DNA of 64,000 nucleotides from assembly GCF_003999975.1 (NCBI RefSeq), contig NZ_RJAC01000019.1, positions 124,001 through 188,000 on the forward strand, written 5' to 3'. The DNA is from Actinoplanes solisilvae (GTDB lineage Bacteria; Actinomycetota; Actinomycetes; Mycobacteriales; Micromonosporaceae). Position numbers and translations under genes: made by a program. Positions 16,648 through 25,975 of the stretch are shown here, one piece after another (the stretch's first letter is position 1; each line of letters begins with the position of its first letter). The notes beneath the pieces were generated by a model that was given only the letters and a program-made list of their open reading frames with translations, was not told the origin of the DNA and ran no database searches.

Positions 16648-17001
16648 ATGCCGAGCCAATGGGAGCAGATCGTCGTCGACGCCGCGGACCCCGCGCGGCT
16701 GGCCCGTTGGTGGGCCGAGGCACTCGGCTACGTGATCGTGAACGAGTCGCCCGACGAGGTCGAGATCCGCCGCAGCCAGACCGAGCTCCCCGGACTGCTG
16801 TTCCTGCAGGTCGCCGAGCCCAAGGCGGGCAAGAACCGGCTGCACATCGACCTGCGCCCCGACGATCAGGAGGCCGAGGTCGAGCGCCTCCTCGACAAGG
16901 GCGCGCGCCCCACCGACATCGGTCAGCGCGACGTGAACTGGGTGGTGCTCGCCGATCCCGAGGGCAACGAGTTCTGCGTCCTGGAGTCCAAGCGGGAGTA
17001 G
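16648..17001 (+). CDS. VOC/glyoxalase-family protein
   Basis: A 117-residue protein of the VOC superfamily with WEQIVVDAADPARLARWWAEAL, the classic first beta-alpha unit, and WVVLADPEGNEFCVLE at the C-terminus. It is one VOC module and would act as a dimer. I chose the ATG at 16648 because GAAGGAGA lies just upstream. Metal ligands are not complete, so catalysis is uncertain. Confidence 0.85.
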   Translation: MPSQWEQIVVDAADPARLARWWAEALGYVIVNESPDEVEIRRSQTELPGLLFLQVAEPKAGKNRLHIDLRPDDQEAEVERLLDKGARPTDIGQRDVNWVVLADPEGNEFCVLESKRE

Positions 17002-17022
17002 GGGCCGCATAGGGTTGATCCC

Positions 17023-18234
17023 ATGACGGCGTTCGACGCCCAGCGGTGGATCAGCGAGCCGGCCAAGGACAGCGGCTACGGACGCACCCCCTACCAGCGC
17101 GACCGGGCCCGGGTGCTGCACTCCGCCGGGTTCCGCCGGCTCGCCGCCAAGACCCAGGTGCACATCGCGGGGTCCGACGACTTCCTGCGTACGCGTCTCA
17201 CCCACTCGCTCGAGGTGGCTCAGATCTCCCGCGAGATGGGGGAGCGCCTCGGCTGCGACCCCGACGTGGTCGACGTGGCCGGGCTCGCCCACGACCTGGG
17301 CCACCCGCCCTTCGGTCACAACGGCGAGCGCGCTCTGCACGAGGTCGCCGAGCCGTGCGGCGGCTTCGAGGGCAACGCGCAGACCCTGCGGGTGCTCACC
17401 CGGCTCGAGGCCAAGGTGCCCGGCGCCGGGCTCAACCTGACCCGGGCCTCCCTCGACGCGACCTGCAAATATCCGTGGCCGCTCGAGCCGGGACGGCGCA
17501 AGTTCGGGGTGTACGCCGACGACCGTCCGATCTTCGACTGGATCCGCCCGCCCGGCCTCGGCGAACGCCGCTGCCTGGAGGCGCAGGTCATGGACTGGGC
17601 CGACGACGTGGCCTACTCGGTGCATGACGTCGAGGACGGCGTCCACGGCGAATACGTGAAGCTGCGCCCCCTGCTGCACGACGCCGACGAGCGCGCCGCC
17701 CTGGTCGCCGACGTCGCCGCCACCTATTCCGACGAGCCTGCCGACGAGCTGGCCGCCGCCCTCGACCACCTGCTCGCCGATCCGGTGGTGTCCGAGGTCG
17801 CCGGATATGACGGAAGTTACCGCGCCCAGGTCAGCCTCAAACGGATGACCAGCGTCCTGACCGGCCGTTTCGTCGCCTCCGCGGTCGGCGCGACGCAGAG
17901 CCGTTACGGTACCTCGCCGGTGCGCCGCTACGACGCCGACCTGATCGTGCCGCGCACTGTGCGTAACCAGTGCGCCCTCCTCAAGGGCATGGCGTTGCGC
18001 TACGTGATGCGGGCGCGGCCGCCGGGGTGGTACGAGGAACAGCGCGTCGTCCTGACTGAGCTGGTGCACGCGCTGATACGTACGCCCTCGGCTCTTGACC
18101 TGGTCTTCTCGCCTCTTTATGAGGCTGCGGAGAGTGACGCGCAGGCGTTGCGGGTGGTGATTGATCAGGTGGCGTCGCTCACCGACACGGCCGCGGTGAA
18201 CTGGCACCGGACCCTGGTGGCAGCCCGAGCCTGA
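17023..18234 (+). CDS. dgt: dGTPase-like HD phosphohydrolase
   Basis: A 403-residue HD-superfamily enzyme that hydrolyses dNTPs to deoxynucleoside and triphosphate. Metal ligands appear in order: HSLEVAQIS (H), AHDLGHPPFGHNGE (HD) and DWADDVAYSVHD (D). The start RWISEPAKDSGYGRTPYQRDRARV is typical of actinobacterial Dgt-like proteins. Placement 11 bases before dnaG is the common actinobacterial order, linking nucleotide pool control with priming. Confidence 0.95.
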   Translation: MTAFDAQRWISEPAKDSGYGRTPYQRDRARVLHSAGFRRLAAKTQVHIAGSDDFLRTRLTHSLEVAQISREMGERLGCDPDVVDVAGLAHDLGHPPFGHNGERALHEVAEPCGGFEGNAQTLRVLTRLEAKVPGAGLNLTRASLDATCKYPWPLEPGRRKFGVYADDRPIFDWIRPPGLGERRCLEAQVMDWADDVAYSVHDVEDGVHGEYVKLRPLLHDADERAALVADVAATYSDEPADELAAALDHLLADPVVSEVAGYDGSYRAQVSLKRMTSVLTGRFVASAVGATQSRYGTSPVRRYDADLIVPRTVRNQCALLKGMALRYVMRARPPGWYEEQRVVLTELVHALIRTPSALDLVFSPLYEAAESDAQALRVVIDQVASLTDTAAVNWHRTLVAARA

Positions 18235-18245
18235 CACGAGGCAGG

Positions 18246-20105
18246 ATGTATGCCGTGGTGGGCAGGGTCAAGGACGAGGACATCGCGCTGGTCCGCGACC
18301 GCACGTCGATCGCCGACATCATCAGTGAGTCGGTGACGCTGCGCTCCGCGGGCGGTGGCAACTTGAAGGGGCTGTGCCCCTTCCATGACGAGAAGACGCC
18401 GTCGTTCACGGTGGCGCCGGCTCGCGGCGTTTACTACTGCCACGGCTGTGGCCAGGGTGGCGACGCGATCAAGTTCCTGATGGACGCCGAGCACCTGTCG
18501 TTCATGGAGTCGATCGAGCGGCTGGCTTCCCGCAGCGGCATCCAGCTACGGTATGAGACAGACAATTCGCCCAGTACGCCGCGCCCCCAGACCGGGCAGC
18601 GGCAGCGGCTACTGGCGGCCCATCTCGCGGCGACCGACTTCTACCGCGACCAATTGGGTACGGCGGGAGCGCGCAAGGCCCGCGAGTTCCTGGCCCAGCG
18701 CGGCTTCGGGCGCGACGCCGCCGAGAAGTACGGCTGCGGTTTCGCTCCCGACTCGTGGGACGCGCTCGCCAAGCACCTGCGGCAGAAGGGCTTCACCGCC
18801 GAAGAGCTGAACAGTGCCGGTCTGACCAAGCCGGCCCGCTCAGGCTCGCTGATCGACCGGTTCCGGCGCCGGCTGCTGTGGCCGATCCGCGACCTCTCCG
18901 GCGACGTGATCGGCTTCGGCGCGCGCAAGCTGTTCGACGACGACGACGGCCCGAAATACCTGAACACGCCCGAGACGCCGCTCTACAAGAAGTCGCACGT
19001 GCTCTACGGCATCGACCACGCCAAGCGTGAGATCGCCAAGCGCGGCCGCGCGGTCATCGTCGAGGGCTACACCGACGTCATGGCCTGTCACGAGGCCGGC
19101 GAGCCGACCGCCGTCGCGACCTGCGGCACGTCGTTCGGCATCGACCACATCGGGGTCCTGCGGCGCCTGCTGATGGACAGCGACAGCTTCACCGGCGAGA
19201 TCATCTATACGTTCGACGGCGACGCGGCCGGGCAGAAGGCCGCGTTGCGCGCCTTCGAGGAAGATCAGCGTTTCGTCGGGCGTACGTTCATCGCGGTCAG
19301 CCCCGACAACATGGACCCCTGCGAGCTGCGGCTGGCCAAGGGCGACCTGGCCGTCCGCGACATGATCGCCGGCCGCGAGCCGCTGGTCGACTTCGCGCTG
19401 CGCCACACGATCTCCCGCTTCGACCTGGACACGGTCGAGGGCCGGGTCGAGGCGATGCGCCGGGCCGCCCCTCTAGTCTCCAAGATCAAAGACCGCGAGA
19501 AGAGGCCCGAGTACGCCCGTAAGCTCGCGGCCGATCTGGGCATGGATCTCGAGCCTGTGCAACGCGCGGTGAACTCGGCACTGCGCGGTCAGTCCGAGCC
19601 CGAGCCGGCCCGGGCGCGGGCCGTCGCCGAGGCGCCGCAGCGTCTGGTCGAACGCGAGTCGCTCAAGCTGGCGCTGCAGGAACCGGTACTGGCCGGCCCG
19701 GTGTTCGACGTGGTCGGCGCCGAGAATTACGCCGACCCGCTCTACAACAGCGTGCGCGTCGCGATCGAGGCGGCCGGCGGAGCCTCCTCGGTGTCGTCGG
19801 GCGGCGTGGTCTGGATCGAGAAGGTGCGCGACAGCTGCGGCGATCTGGGCGGGCAGGGGCTGATCTCCGAGCTCGCGGTCGAGCCGTTGCGCGTCGACGG
19901 TGCCGTCGACCCCCACTATGTGCAGGTGACGCTGGCCCGGCTGCAGGTGGGCGCGGTGACGACCCGCATCCGCGACCTGAAGTCCAAGGTGCAACGGGTC
20001 AACCCGGTGGCCAACAAGGACGCCTATCTGGCCCTGGCCGGTGAGCTCTTCTCCCTCGAACAGCAGGCTCGAGCCCTGCGTGACCAGGCGGCAGGTGGAC
20101 TGTGA
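18246..20105 (+). CDS. dnaG: DNA primase
   Basis: A 619-residue primase that makes RNA primers for DNA replication. The N-terminal zinc domain has CPFHDEKTPSFTV and YYCHGCGQGGD. The catalytic TOPRIM core has VIVEGYTDVMACHEAG and FDGDAAGQKAA. The C-terminal helicase-interaction domain is present. The start is not certain: in-frame GTG codons lie nine and twelve bases after this ATG, and homologues usually begin just before the RxKDEDIALVR-like stretch. Confidence 0.96.
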   Translation: MYAVVGRVKDEDIALVRDRTSIADIISESVTLRSAGGGNLKGLCPFHDEKTPSFTVAPARGVYYCHGCGQGGDAIKFLMDAEHLSFMESIERLASRSGIQLRYETDNSPSTPRPQTGQRQRLLAAHLAATDFYRDQLGTAGARKAREFLAQRGFGRDAAEKYGCGFAPDSWDALAKHLRQKGFTAEELNSAGLTKPARSGSLIDRFRRRLLWPIRDLSGDVIGFGARKLFDDDDGPKYLNTPETPLYKKSHVLYGIDHAKREIAKRGRAVIVEGYTDVMACHEAGEPTAVATCGTSFGIDHIGVLRRLLMDSDSFTGEIIYTFDGDAAGQKAALRAFEEDQRFVGRTFIAVSPDNMDPCELRLAKGDLAVRDMIAGREPLVDFALRHTISRFDLDTVEGRVEAMRRAAPLVSKIKDREKRPEYARKLAADLGMDLEPVQRAVNSALRGQSEPEPARARAVAEAPQRLVERESLKLALQEPVLAGPVFDVVGAENYADPLYNSVRVAIEAAGGASSVSSGGVVWIEKVRDSCGDLGGQGLISELAVEPLRVDGAVDPHYVQVTLARLQVGAVTTRIRDLKSKVQRVNPVANKDAYLALAGELFSLEQQARALRDQAAGGL

Positions 20106-20632
20106 ACTTCCTTCGGCGTCGGCCCTCGCTCCCCGCGGCCCTCAAGCCCCGGCTGGGCCCCGATGAGCGGGTCGTGGCGTGGTGCCTGGTCTCCGACGAC
20201 CGGGCGGTGGTGGCCACCAATCACGGCCTGTGGCTGCCGGGTGTGGCGGCGCCGCTGGGTTGGCACGACATTCACAAGGCGGCGTGGTCGGGCCGCGAAC
20301 TGCGGATCACCCCGGCCGAGGTGGCCGAGGAACGCGACGGCTACACCGTGCTGGTCGACGGGCCGGTCCTGACGTTCCTGCTGCTCGCGCCGGGGGAGCT
20401 GCCCGACCAGGTGCGCACCCGGGTGACGAAGTCGGTGGCCTACACGACCCATCACCCGCTGGCCTCGGGCTCGGGCGGCGTGCGGGTCGTGGGCCGCCGG
20501 ATCCCGGGCCGCGACGGGCTGACGTGGGCGGTGCGCTACGACTCGGGCACCCCGGTCGAGCTGTCCGCGGTGGTCGAGCTGACCGACCAATTGGTGTCGA
20601 CGGCGCAGGGGACGATGGCTCCGCCCGACTGA
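20102..20632 (+). CDS. Conserved hypothetical protein coupled to dnaG
   Basis: A 176-residue soluble protein starting with a basic RRRPSLPAALKPRL segment, then repeated short strands (ERVVAWCLVSDDRAVVATNHGLWLP). It overlaps dnaG as GTGA, so it is translationally coupled. Proteins of this type sit beside dnaG in related actinobacteria by my recollection. No catalytic motif is visible. The pattern resembles a PH-like or beta-barrel fold, but that is a guess. Confidence 0.75.
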   Translation: MNFLRRRPSLPAALKPRLGPDERVVAWCLVSDDRAVVATNHGLWLPGVAAPLGWHDIHKAAWSGRELRITPAEVAEERDGYTVLVDGPVLTFLLLAPGELPDQVRTRVTKSVAYTTHHPLASGSGGVRVVGRRIPGRDGLTWAVRYDSGTPVELSAVVELTDQLVSTAQGTMAPPD

Positions 20633-20674
20633 AATCGGTCGTTCTTGTCGTACCCCCGCCCTAGGGTCATTGCC

Positions 20675-21643
20675 GTGGAACCCCATCCGACCGCCCCGCC
20701 CGCCGCCCAAAACCCGACTGAAGACTTTCTGATTCACGCGCGCGGCCTGGTCAAGCGGTTCGGCGACTTCACGGCGGTCGACGGCATCGACGTCGATGTG
20801 CGCCGGGGTGAGGCGTTCGGCTTCCTCGGGCCCAACGGGGCGGGCAAGAGCTCGACCATGCGCATGATCGGGTGTGTCTCCCCGCCCACATCCGGGGTGC
20901 TCGAGATCCTCGGGCTCGATCCCCGGCGCGACGGCCCGCGCATCCGGGCCCGGCTCGGCGTCTGCCCCCAGCTCGACAACCTCGACATCGAGCTGACCGC
21001 GCGCGAGAACCTGACGACCTATGCGCGCTTCTTCGGCATCGGGCGCCGCGAGGCCCGGCGCCGCGCCGACGAGTTGCTCGAGTTCGTGCAGCTCGCCGAG
21101 CGTGCCGACAGCAAGGTCGAGCCGTTGTCGGGCGGCATGAAACGGCGGCTCACGATCGCCCGCGCGATGGTCAACCAGCCCGAGGTGGTGCTGCTCGACG
21201 AACCCACCACCGGCCTCGACCCGCAGGCCCGCCACCTGGTGTGGGAACGGTTGTTCCGGCTCAAGCAGCAGGGCGTGACGCTGGTGCTGACGACCCATTA
21301 CATGGACGAGGCCGAGCAACTCTGCGACCGGCTGGTGGTGATGGACGGCGGCCGCATCGTGGCCGAGGGCTCACCGCGCGAGCTGATCGAGCGCTACTCG
21401 ACCCGTGAGGTGGTCGAGCTGCGCTTCAACGCCGACGACCAACGGGCGTACGCGGAAAAGCTGGACGGCATCGGCGAGCGGCTCGAGGTGCTGCCCGACC
21501 GCGTTCTGCTCTACGTCGACGACGGTGACGAGGCCACGGCCGAGGTGCACCGGCGTTCGCTGAGCCCGGCGAGCGTCCTCGCCCGGCGCAGCAGCCTGGA
21601 AGACGTCTTCCTGCACCTCACCGGCCGGACGCTGGTCGACTGA
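20675..21643 (+). CDS. ABC exporter ATPase, NodI/DrrA type
   Basis: A 322-residue ABC ATPase: Walker A GPNGAGKSS, signature LSGGMKRRL, Walker B VVLLDEPTTGLD, H-loop LTTHYMDEAEQL. The C-terminal extension past residue 240 is typical of NodI/DrrA exporters. I chose the GTG at 20675. Its stop overlaps the next ATG by one base (TGATG). With the two permeases downstream it forms a complete exporter; the substrate is unknown. Confidence 0.9.
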   Translation: MEPHPTAPPAAQNPTEDFLIHARGLVKRFGDFTAVDGIDVDVRRGEAFGFLGPNGAGKSSTMRMIGCVSPPTSGVLEILGLDPRRDGPRIRARLGVCPQLDNLDIELTARENLTTYARFFGIGRREARRRADELLEFVQLAERADSKVEPLSGGMKRRLTIARAMVNQPEVVLLDEPTTGLDPQARHLVWERLFRLKQQGVTLVLTTHYMDEAEQLCDRLVVMDGGRIVAEGSPRELIERYSTREVVELRFNADDQRAYAEKLDGIGERLEVLPDRVLLYVDDGDEATAEVHRRSLSPASVLARRSSLEDVFLHLTGRTLVD

Positions 21644-22401
21644 TGACCGCCATGCTCTCCGTCCTCGAGTTCCACCTGGTCAACTACCGGCGCACCTGGC
21701 GGTCCAGCGCGCTGACCACCCTGGTCATGCCGCTGCTGGTCATGCTCGGCTTCGGGGTCGGCGTGGGCGCCTATGTGGAGGGCGGCGTCGGTGGCGTGCC
21801 CTACCTCGACTGGATCGTGCCGGGCCTCATCGCGTCGACGGCGTTGCAGGCGGCGGTCGGCGAGGCCACCTGGCCGGTGTTCAGCTACTTCGAGTGGCTC
21901 AAGGTCTATTTCGCGCAGGCCGCGGCCCCGCTGCGAGTGGCCGACATCCTCGGTGGACATCTCGCCTTCATGCTCTTCCGCATCGTGCTCAGCGCGGCGG
22001 TGTTCCTCGCGGTGGCGGCCGCCTTCGGCACGCTGCACTCGTGGTGGGCGCCGCTCACCCTGGTGGTCGCGCTGCTCGTCGGTCTGGCCGTCGCCGCGCC
22101 CACGGTGGCCTACGCGGCGAGCGTCAGCAGCGACAGCTACCTGATCATCCTGATGCGGTTCGCGGTGCTGCCGATGTCGCTGTTCTCCGGGGTGTTCTTC
22201 CCGATCGGGTCGCTGCCCGAGCTGCTGCGCTGGGTGGCCTACGTGTTCCCGCTCTGGCACGGCGTCGAGCTGAGCCGCGACGCGATCCTCGGCACCAGCC
22301 CCGGCCTCCTCGGCCTGGTGCACGTGGCCTGCCTGCTGGCCTGGTGCGCGGCCGGCTGTCTGCTCGCCCACGTCCGTTTCCGCCGCCGGCTGGTGATCTG
22401 A
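21643..22401 (+). CDS. ABC-2 type exporter permease 1, NodJ-like
   Basis: A 252-residue six-helix ABC-2 membrane protein. It starts at the ATG that overlaps the ATPase stop. Characteristic segments are LDWIVPGLIASTALQAA and the SLPELLRWVAYVFPLWHGVELSRD end loop. It pairs with the next permease as a heterodimeric channel for the NodI-like ATPase. Confidence 0.88.
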   Translation: MTAMLSVLEFHLVNYRRTWRSSALTTLVMPLLVMLGFGVGVGAYVEGGVGGVPYLDWIVPGLIASTALQAAVGEATWPVFSYFEWLKVYFAQAAAPLRVADILGGHLAFMLFRIVLSAAVFLAVAAAFGTLHSWWAPLTLVVALLVGLAVAAPTVAYAASVSSDSYLIILMRFAVLPMSLFSGVFFPIGSLPELLRWVAYVFPLWHGVELSRDAILGTSPGLLGLVHVACLLAWCAAGCLLAHVRFRRRLVI

Positions 22402-22403
22402 TC

Positions 22404-23213
22404 ATGGTGACGTTGGTGCTGCCCCGGCTGATCTCGTTCGAGGGCATGAGCCGCCGGGCGGCCTCGGTGACCGAGCGCAACCTGTCGACGCTGCGCTCGG
22501 CCTACTGGGTCGTGCTGGTGTCCGGCTTCCTCGAACCGGTGCTCTACCTGTTCTCGATCGGCGTCGGGGTGGGCGCGCTGATCGGCGACATCAGGCTGCC
22601 CAGCGGCGAGGTGGTCGGCTACGCCGAGTTCGTCGCCCCGGCCATGCTCGCCGCCGCGGCGATGACCGGCGCGCTGTCCGAGACCACGTTCAACTTCTTC
22701 GGCAAGATGAAGTTCGTCCGGCTCTACGAGGGCATCCTGGCCACGCCGGTGCGCCCGATCGAGATCGCGCTGGGCGAGCTGGCCTGGGCGATGGTCCGCG
22801 GGCTGATCTATTCGGTCGCCTTCGTGGTCATCATGGTGCTGCTCGACCTCACGACCGCCGCCCGCGCCCTCGCGATGCTGCCCGCCACGCTGCTGATCGG
22901 GATCGCCTTCGGCGCGCTGGGCATGGCCGTCTCCACGATCATCCGCAGCTGGCAGGATTTCGACCTCATCGCGGCCGGCCAGTTCGCCCTGTTCCTGTTC
23001 TCCGGCACGTTCGTCCCGCCCACCGGCTATCCCGCGGTGCTGCGCTGGCTGGTCGAGGTGACCCCGCTCTACCGCTCGGTCGACCTCGTGCGGGCCCTTA
23101 GTACCGGCACGACCGGCTGGCTCCAGGCGCTCGACGTGGCCTATCTGCTCGCCCTCGCGGCCCTCGGCCTGACGGTCGCCGGCCGCCGCATGGAGCGCCA
23201 GCTCTGCAAGTGA
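22404..23213 (+). CDS. ABC-2 type exporter permease 2, NodJ-like
   Basis: A 269-residue six-helix ABC-2 permease, similar in layout to permease 1: FVAPAMLAAAAMTGALSE and a VLRWLVEVTPLYRSVDLVRA end loop. It begins two bases after the permease 1 stop. An N-terminal cytoplasmic stretch with RRAASVTERNLSTLRS precedes helix 1. Confidence 0.88.
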   Translation: MVTLVLPRLISFEGMSRRAASVTERNLSTLRSAYWVVLVSGFLEPVLYLFSIGVGVGALIGDIRLPSGEVVGYAEFVAPAMLAAAAMTGALSETTFNFFGKMKFVRLYEGILATPVRPIEIALGELAWAMVRGLIYSVAFVVIMVLLDLTTAARALAMLPATLLIGIAFGALGMAVSTIIRSWQDFDLIAAGQFALFLFSGTFVPPTGYPAVLRWLVEVTPLYRSVDLVRALSTGTTGWLQALDVAYLLALAALGLTVAGRRMERQLCK

Positions 23214-23355
23214 GGACCGGTCCTCCGGGAGAAGGAGGTTAGGGCGGCTTGGTGGCGGGCATCACGTCTGTGGGCCGTTGTGGCACGTCGCGGGCGGGGT
23301 GAGGCGACGCGGCGAACGGCCCGCACCGAGGACGCTGGGCGCCTGGAGGGCACCG

Positions 23356-24477
23356 ATGAAACTGCGGCACAAGCACGACGACGAGAACGCGTCGACCCGC
23401 GTCAACGGCTCACCCGAGGCCGCCCGCGAGCGCTCCGGGGACGATTACGACGTGGACGCCGCCGCGACCACGCGCACCGGCGACGACCAGGAACGTGATC
23501 TCTCTGCCGTGCCGCCCGACGCCGGCCCGAAGAGCCCGGCCCAGCTGCGGGGCAAGGGCCTTGTGGCCGCCCTGAAGCGAACGGCCAAGCAGTTCTCGAG
23601 CGACAACGTCACCGACTGGGCGGCCGCGCTGACCTACTACGGCGTGTTGTCGATCTTCCCCGGGGCGCTGGTGCTGGTGTCCATTCTCGGGCTGCTGAGC
23701 AACGACGGCCAGCAGACCGTGAAGGACACCGTCGGCCAGATCGCGGGCAACAACGCGGAGATCCAGAACCTGGTCGACACGGTGCTGAACCAGGTGTCGG
23801 ACTCCGGCACGGCCAGCTTCGCGGCGATCGTCGGTCTGGTGCTGGCCTTCTGGTCGGCCTCCGGCTACGTCGCCGCCTTCATGCGCGCCTCCAACGCCGT
23901 CTACGACGTGCCCGAGGGCCGCCCGATCTGGAAGACGCTGCCGATCCGTGTCGGTGTCACCGCGGTCATCGGACTGATGCTCATCATCTCGGCGTTCATC
24001 GTCGTCTTCACCGGTGAACTCTCGCGGGTCGTCGGCGAGAAGATCGGCCTTGGCGACGCGGCCGTCACGGCGTGGAACATCGCCAAGTGGCCGGTGCTCG
24101 TGATGCTGGTCAGCCTGATGTTCGCGATCCTCTACTGGGCCTCGCCCAACGCGAAGACCGGCGGGTTCCGCTGGGTCAGCCCGGGCGGCATCTTCGCCGT
24201 CGTGCTGTGGCTGGTTGCCTCCGGCGCGTTCGCGCTCTACCTGGCCAACTTCGCCGACTACGGCAAGACGTACGGTGCGCTGGCGGGTGTCATCGCGTTC
24301 CTGGTCTGGCTGTGGATCTCGAACATCGCGATCCTGCTCGGCGCCGAGTTCGACGCGGAACTGGAGCGGGGACGCGCGATCGCGGCCGGCCATGATCCCT
24401 CCGACGAGCCTTTCCTGGAGCTGCGCGACGACCGCAAGCTCAAGAAGGGCAGCGAACAAGGCTTGAGTACGAAGTAA
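23356..24477 (+). CDS. YihY/BrkB (YhjD) family membrane protein
   Basis: A 373-residue protein. A polar acidic N-terminus of about 70 residues leads into the family signature DNVTDWAAALTYYGVLSIFPG, then six hydrophobic helices and WISNIAILLGAEFDAELERG near the C-terminus. The ATG has GGAGGG five bases upstream. YihY/BrkB proteins were long mislabelled as RNase BN; their real role is unclear, with lipid transport proposed. The 142 bases upstream hold no further gene. Confidence 0.88.
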   Translation: MKLRHKHDDENASTRVNGSPEAARERSGDDYDVDAAATTRTGDDQERDLSAVPPDAGPKSPAQLRGKGLVAALKRTAKQFSSDNVTDWAAALTYYGVLSIFPGALVLVSILGLLSNDGQQTVKDTVGQIAGNNAEIQNLVDTVLNQVSDSGTASFAAIVGLVLAFWSASGYVAAFMRASNAVYDVPEGRPIWKTLPIRVGVTAVIGLMLIISAFIVVFTGELSRVVGEKIGLGDAAVTAWNIAKWPVLVMLVSLMFAILYWASPNAKTGGFRWVSPGGIFAVVLWLVASGAFALYLANFADYGKTYGALAGVIAFLVWLWISNIAILLGAEFDAELERGRAIAAGHDPSDEPFLELRDDRKLKKGSEQGLSTK

Positions 24478-24486
24478 CCTCCCCCC

Positions 24487-24519
24487 GCGAAGCCCCGGCC
24501 GATCAGGCCGGGGCTTCGC
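24487..24519. terminator. Strong GC hairpin after the yihY-like gene
   Basis: GCGAAGCCCCGGCC and GGCCGGGGCTTCGC form a perfect 14-base stem around GATCA, nine bases after the stop codon. No T-run follows. Confidence 0.85.
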
Positions 24520-24590
24520 GCGTTCCAGGGGCCATGATCAGGGACGGTGACGGACGGAAAGGTCTTGGTCAACCAGCCGTTAGCACCGGT

Positions 24591-24614
24591 ACTTTTGCCG
24601 CGAGAGACAAAAGT
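24591..24614. promoter_or_regulatory. ACTTTTG/CAAAAGT inverted repeat before ROK gene
   Basis: Perfect seven-base arms ACTTTTG and CAAAAGT are separated by ten bases, in an AT-rich patch 108 bases before the ROK gene start. AT-rich spaced arms of this kind are used by ROK-family repressors, so it is a candidate autoregulatory operator for the sugar operon. Confidence 0.45.
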
Positions 24615-24721
24615 TTGTAATGATCTTCAAGAAGGTATGGACTCCGGAGCGGCAACGCGCCTACTGTGACGGTCACAACACCGAGGGGTTACCCCGGTGT
24701 TAAGCGCCTCCGGAGGTTCCT

Positions 24722-25975
24722 GTGTACGTCGCCGACGCCCCCCACTTGCGGGTCCTGCGCCTGCTGCGGGACGAGGGCCCGGTGTCGCGAGCCGAGTTGG
24801 GCGACCGCCTCGAGCTTACCCGTCCGCGCTTGATCGCCGAGGTTGATCGCCTGGTCACGGCCGGTTTGATCGCCGAGGCGGGCATGGCCGCCTCCCGGGG
24901 TGGGCGCCGCTCGACCCTGGTCGAACTCAACCCCCGACTTCGGTTCGCCGCGGTCGATCTGGGGGCCAGTTCGATCGACATAGAGGTCGTCAACGGACGC
25001 CTCGAACCGGTCGCTACTTACCGCGAACCGTCCGACATCCGCTCGGGTCCGCGGACCATACTGCAACGGGTCAACGAGCTGCTTCACAAGGCTCGCACCG
25101 ACGGTGCTTACGACCGGCTCGACGCTGTCGGCATCGGTGTTCCGGGGCCGGTGAGTTTCCGCGACGGCGTCCCGGTCTCGCCCCCGATCATGCCGGGCTG
25201 GGACCGCTATCCCGTCCGCGAGCTTCTCGCCCGCGAGCACGGCTGCCCCGCCGTCGTCGACAACGACGTGAACATCATGGCGATCGGCGAGCGGCACGGC
25301 GGCGTCGCGCACTCGGTCGACGACTTCCTTTTCGTCAAGATCGGTACGGGCATCGGCTGCGGCATCCATCTGGGTGGCACGGTCTACCGCGGGGTCGACG
25401 GCTGCGCGGGCGACATCGGCCACATACAGGTCGACGCCGGCGGTCCGGTCTGCTCGTGCGGCAACACCGGCTGTCTCGAGGCGTTGTTCAGCGGGTTCGC
25501 CTTGGCCCGCGACGCTCTCGCGGCCGCCCGCTCCGGTGAGTCCCCGGCCCTGGCCGAGCGTCTCGCCGCCTATCAGGCCGCGGCCCGCGCCGCGGCCGGC
25601 GAGTCGGCCGCCGACCAGGCGGGCGACGAGGAGCGGGTGGAACCGAACATCACCATCACCGCGCGCGACGTGGCCGACGGCGCTGCCGAGGGCGACGTCA
25701 CGTGCATCCGCCTGATCCGCGAGGGGGGCCGCCGCGTCGGCGGTGTGCTCGCCACGCTTGTCTCCTTCTCCAACCCTTCGATGATCGTTATCGGCGGGGG
25801 CCTGGCCCAGCTGGGCCACGTGCTCCTCGCCGAGATCCGCAGTGTGGTCTACCGCCGGTCGCTGCCCCTGGCCACCGGCAACCTCCCCGTTGTCCTTTCG
25901 GAGCTGGGCAGCAGGGCGGGCGTCACCGGCGCCGCCGTGCTGGCCAGCGACACGGCATTCGAGCAGGCGTCATGA
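24722..25975 (+). CDS. ROK-family transcriptional regulator
   Basis: A 417-residue NagC/XylR-type repressor. The N-terminal winged helix (LRVLRLLRDEGPVSRAELGD) is followed by a sugar-kinase-like domain with DLGASSIDIEV, GIGVPGPV, the GxG loop KIGTGIGCGIHLGG and the zinc motif CSCGNTGCLE. The GTG start has GGAGG upstream. It overlaps the sugar ATPase gene as ATGA, so regulator and transporter are one operon. An acidic insertion (about 263-305) is longer than usual. The inducer is likely the transported sugar. Confidence 0.9.
   Translation: MYVADAPHLRVLRLLRDEGPVSRAELGDRLELTRPRLIAEVDRLVTAGLIAEAGMAASRGGRRSTLVELNPRLRFAAVDLGASSIDIEVVNGRLEPVATYREPSDIRSGPRTILQRVNELLHKARTDGAYDRLDAVGIGVPGPVSFRDGVPVSPPIMPGWDRYPVRELLAREHGCPAVVDNDVNIMAIGERHGGVAHSVDDFLFVKIGTGIGCGIHLGGTVYRGVDGCAGDIGHIQVDAGGPVCSCGNTGCLEALFSGFALARDALAAARSGESPALAERLAAYQAAARAAAGESAADQAGDEERVEPNITITARDVADGAAEGDVTCIRLIREGGRRVGGVLATLVSFSNPSMIVIGGGLAQLGHVLLAEIRSVVYRRSLPLATGNLPVVLSELGSRAGVTGAAVLASDTAFEQAS

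Noticed and set aside
16531..18237. 568-codon open frame antisense to dgt
   Set aside because: High-GC codon bias leaves long open antisense frames. It is low-complexity (Arg/Gly/His-rich) and lies opposite a clear enzyme gene.
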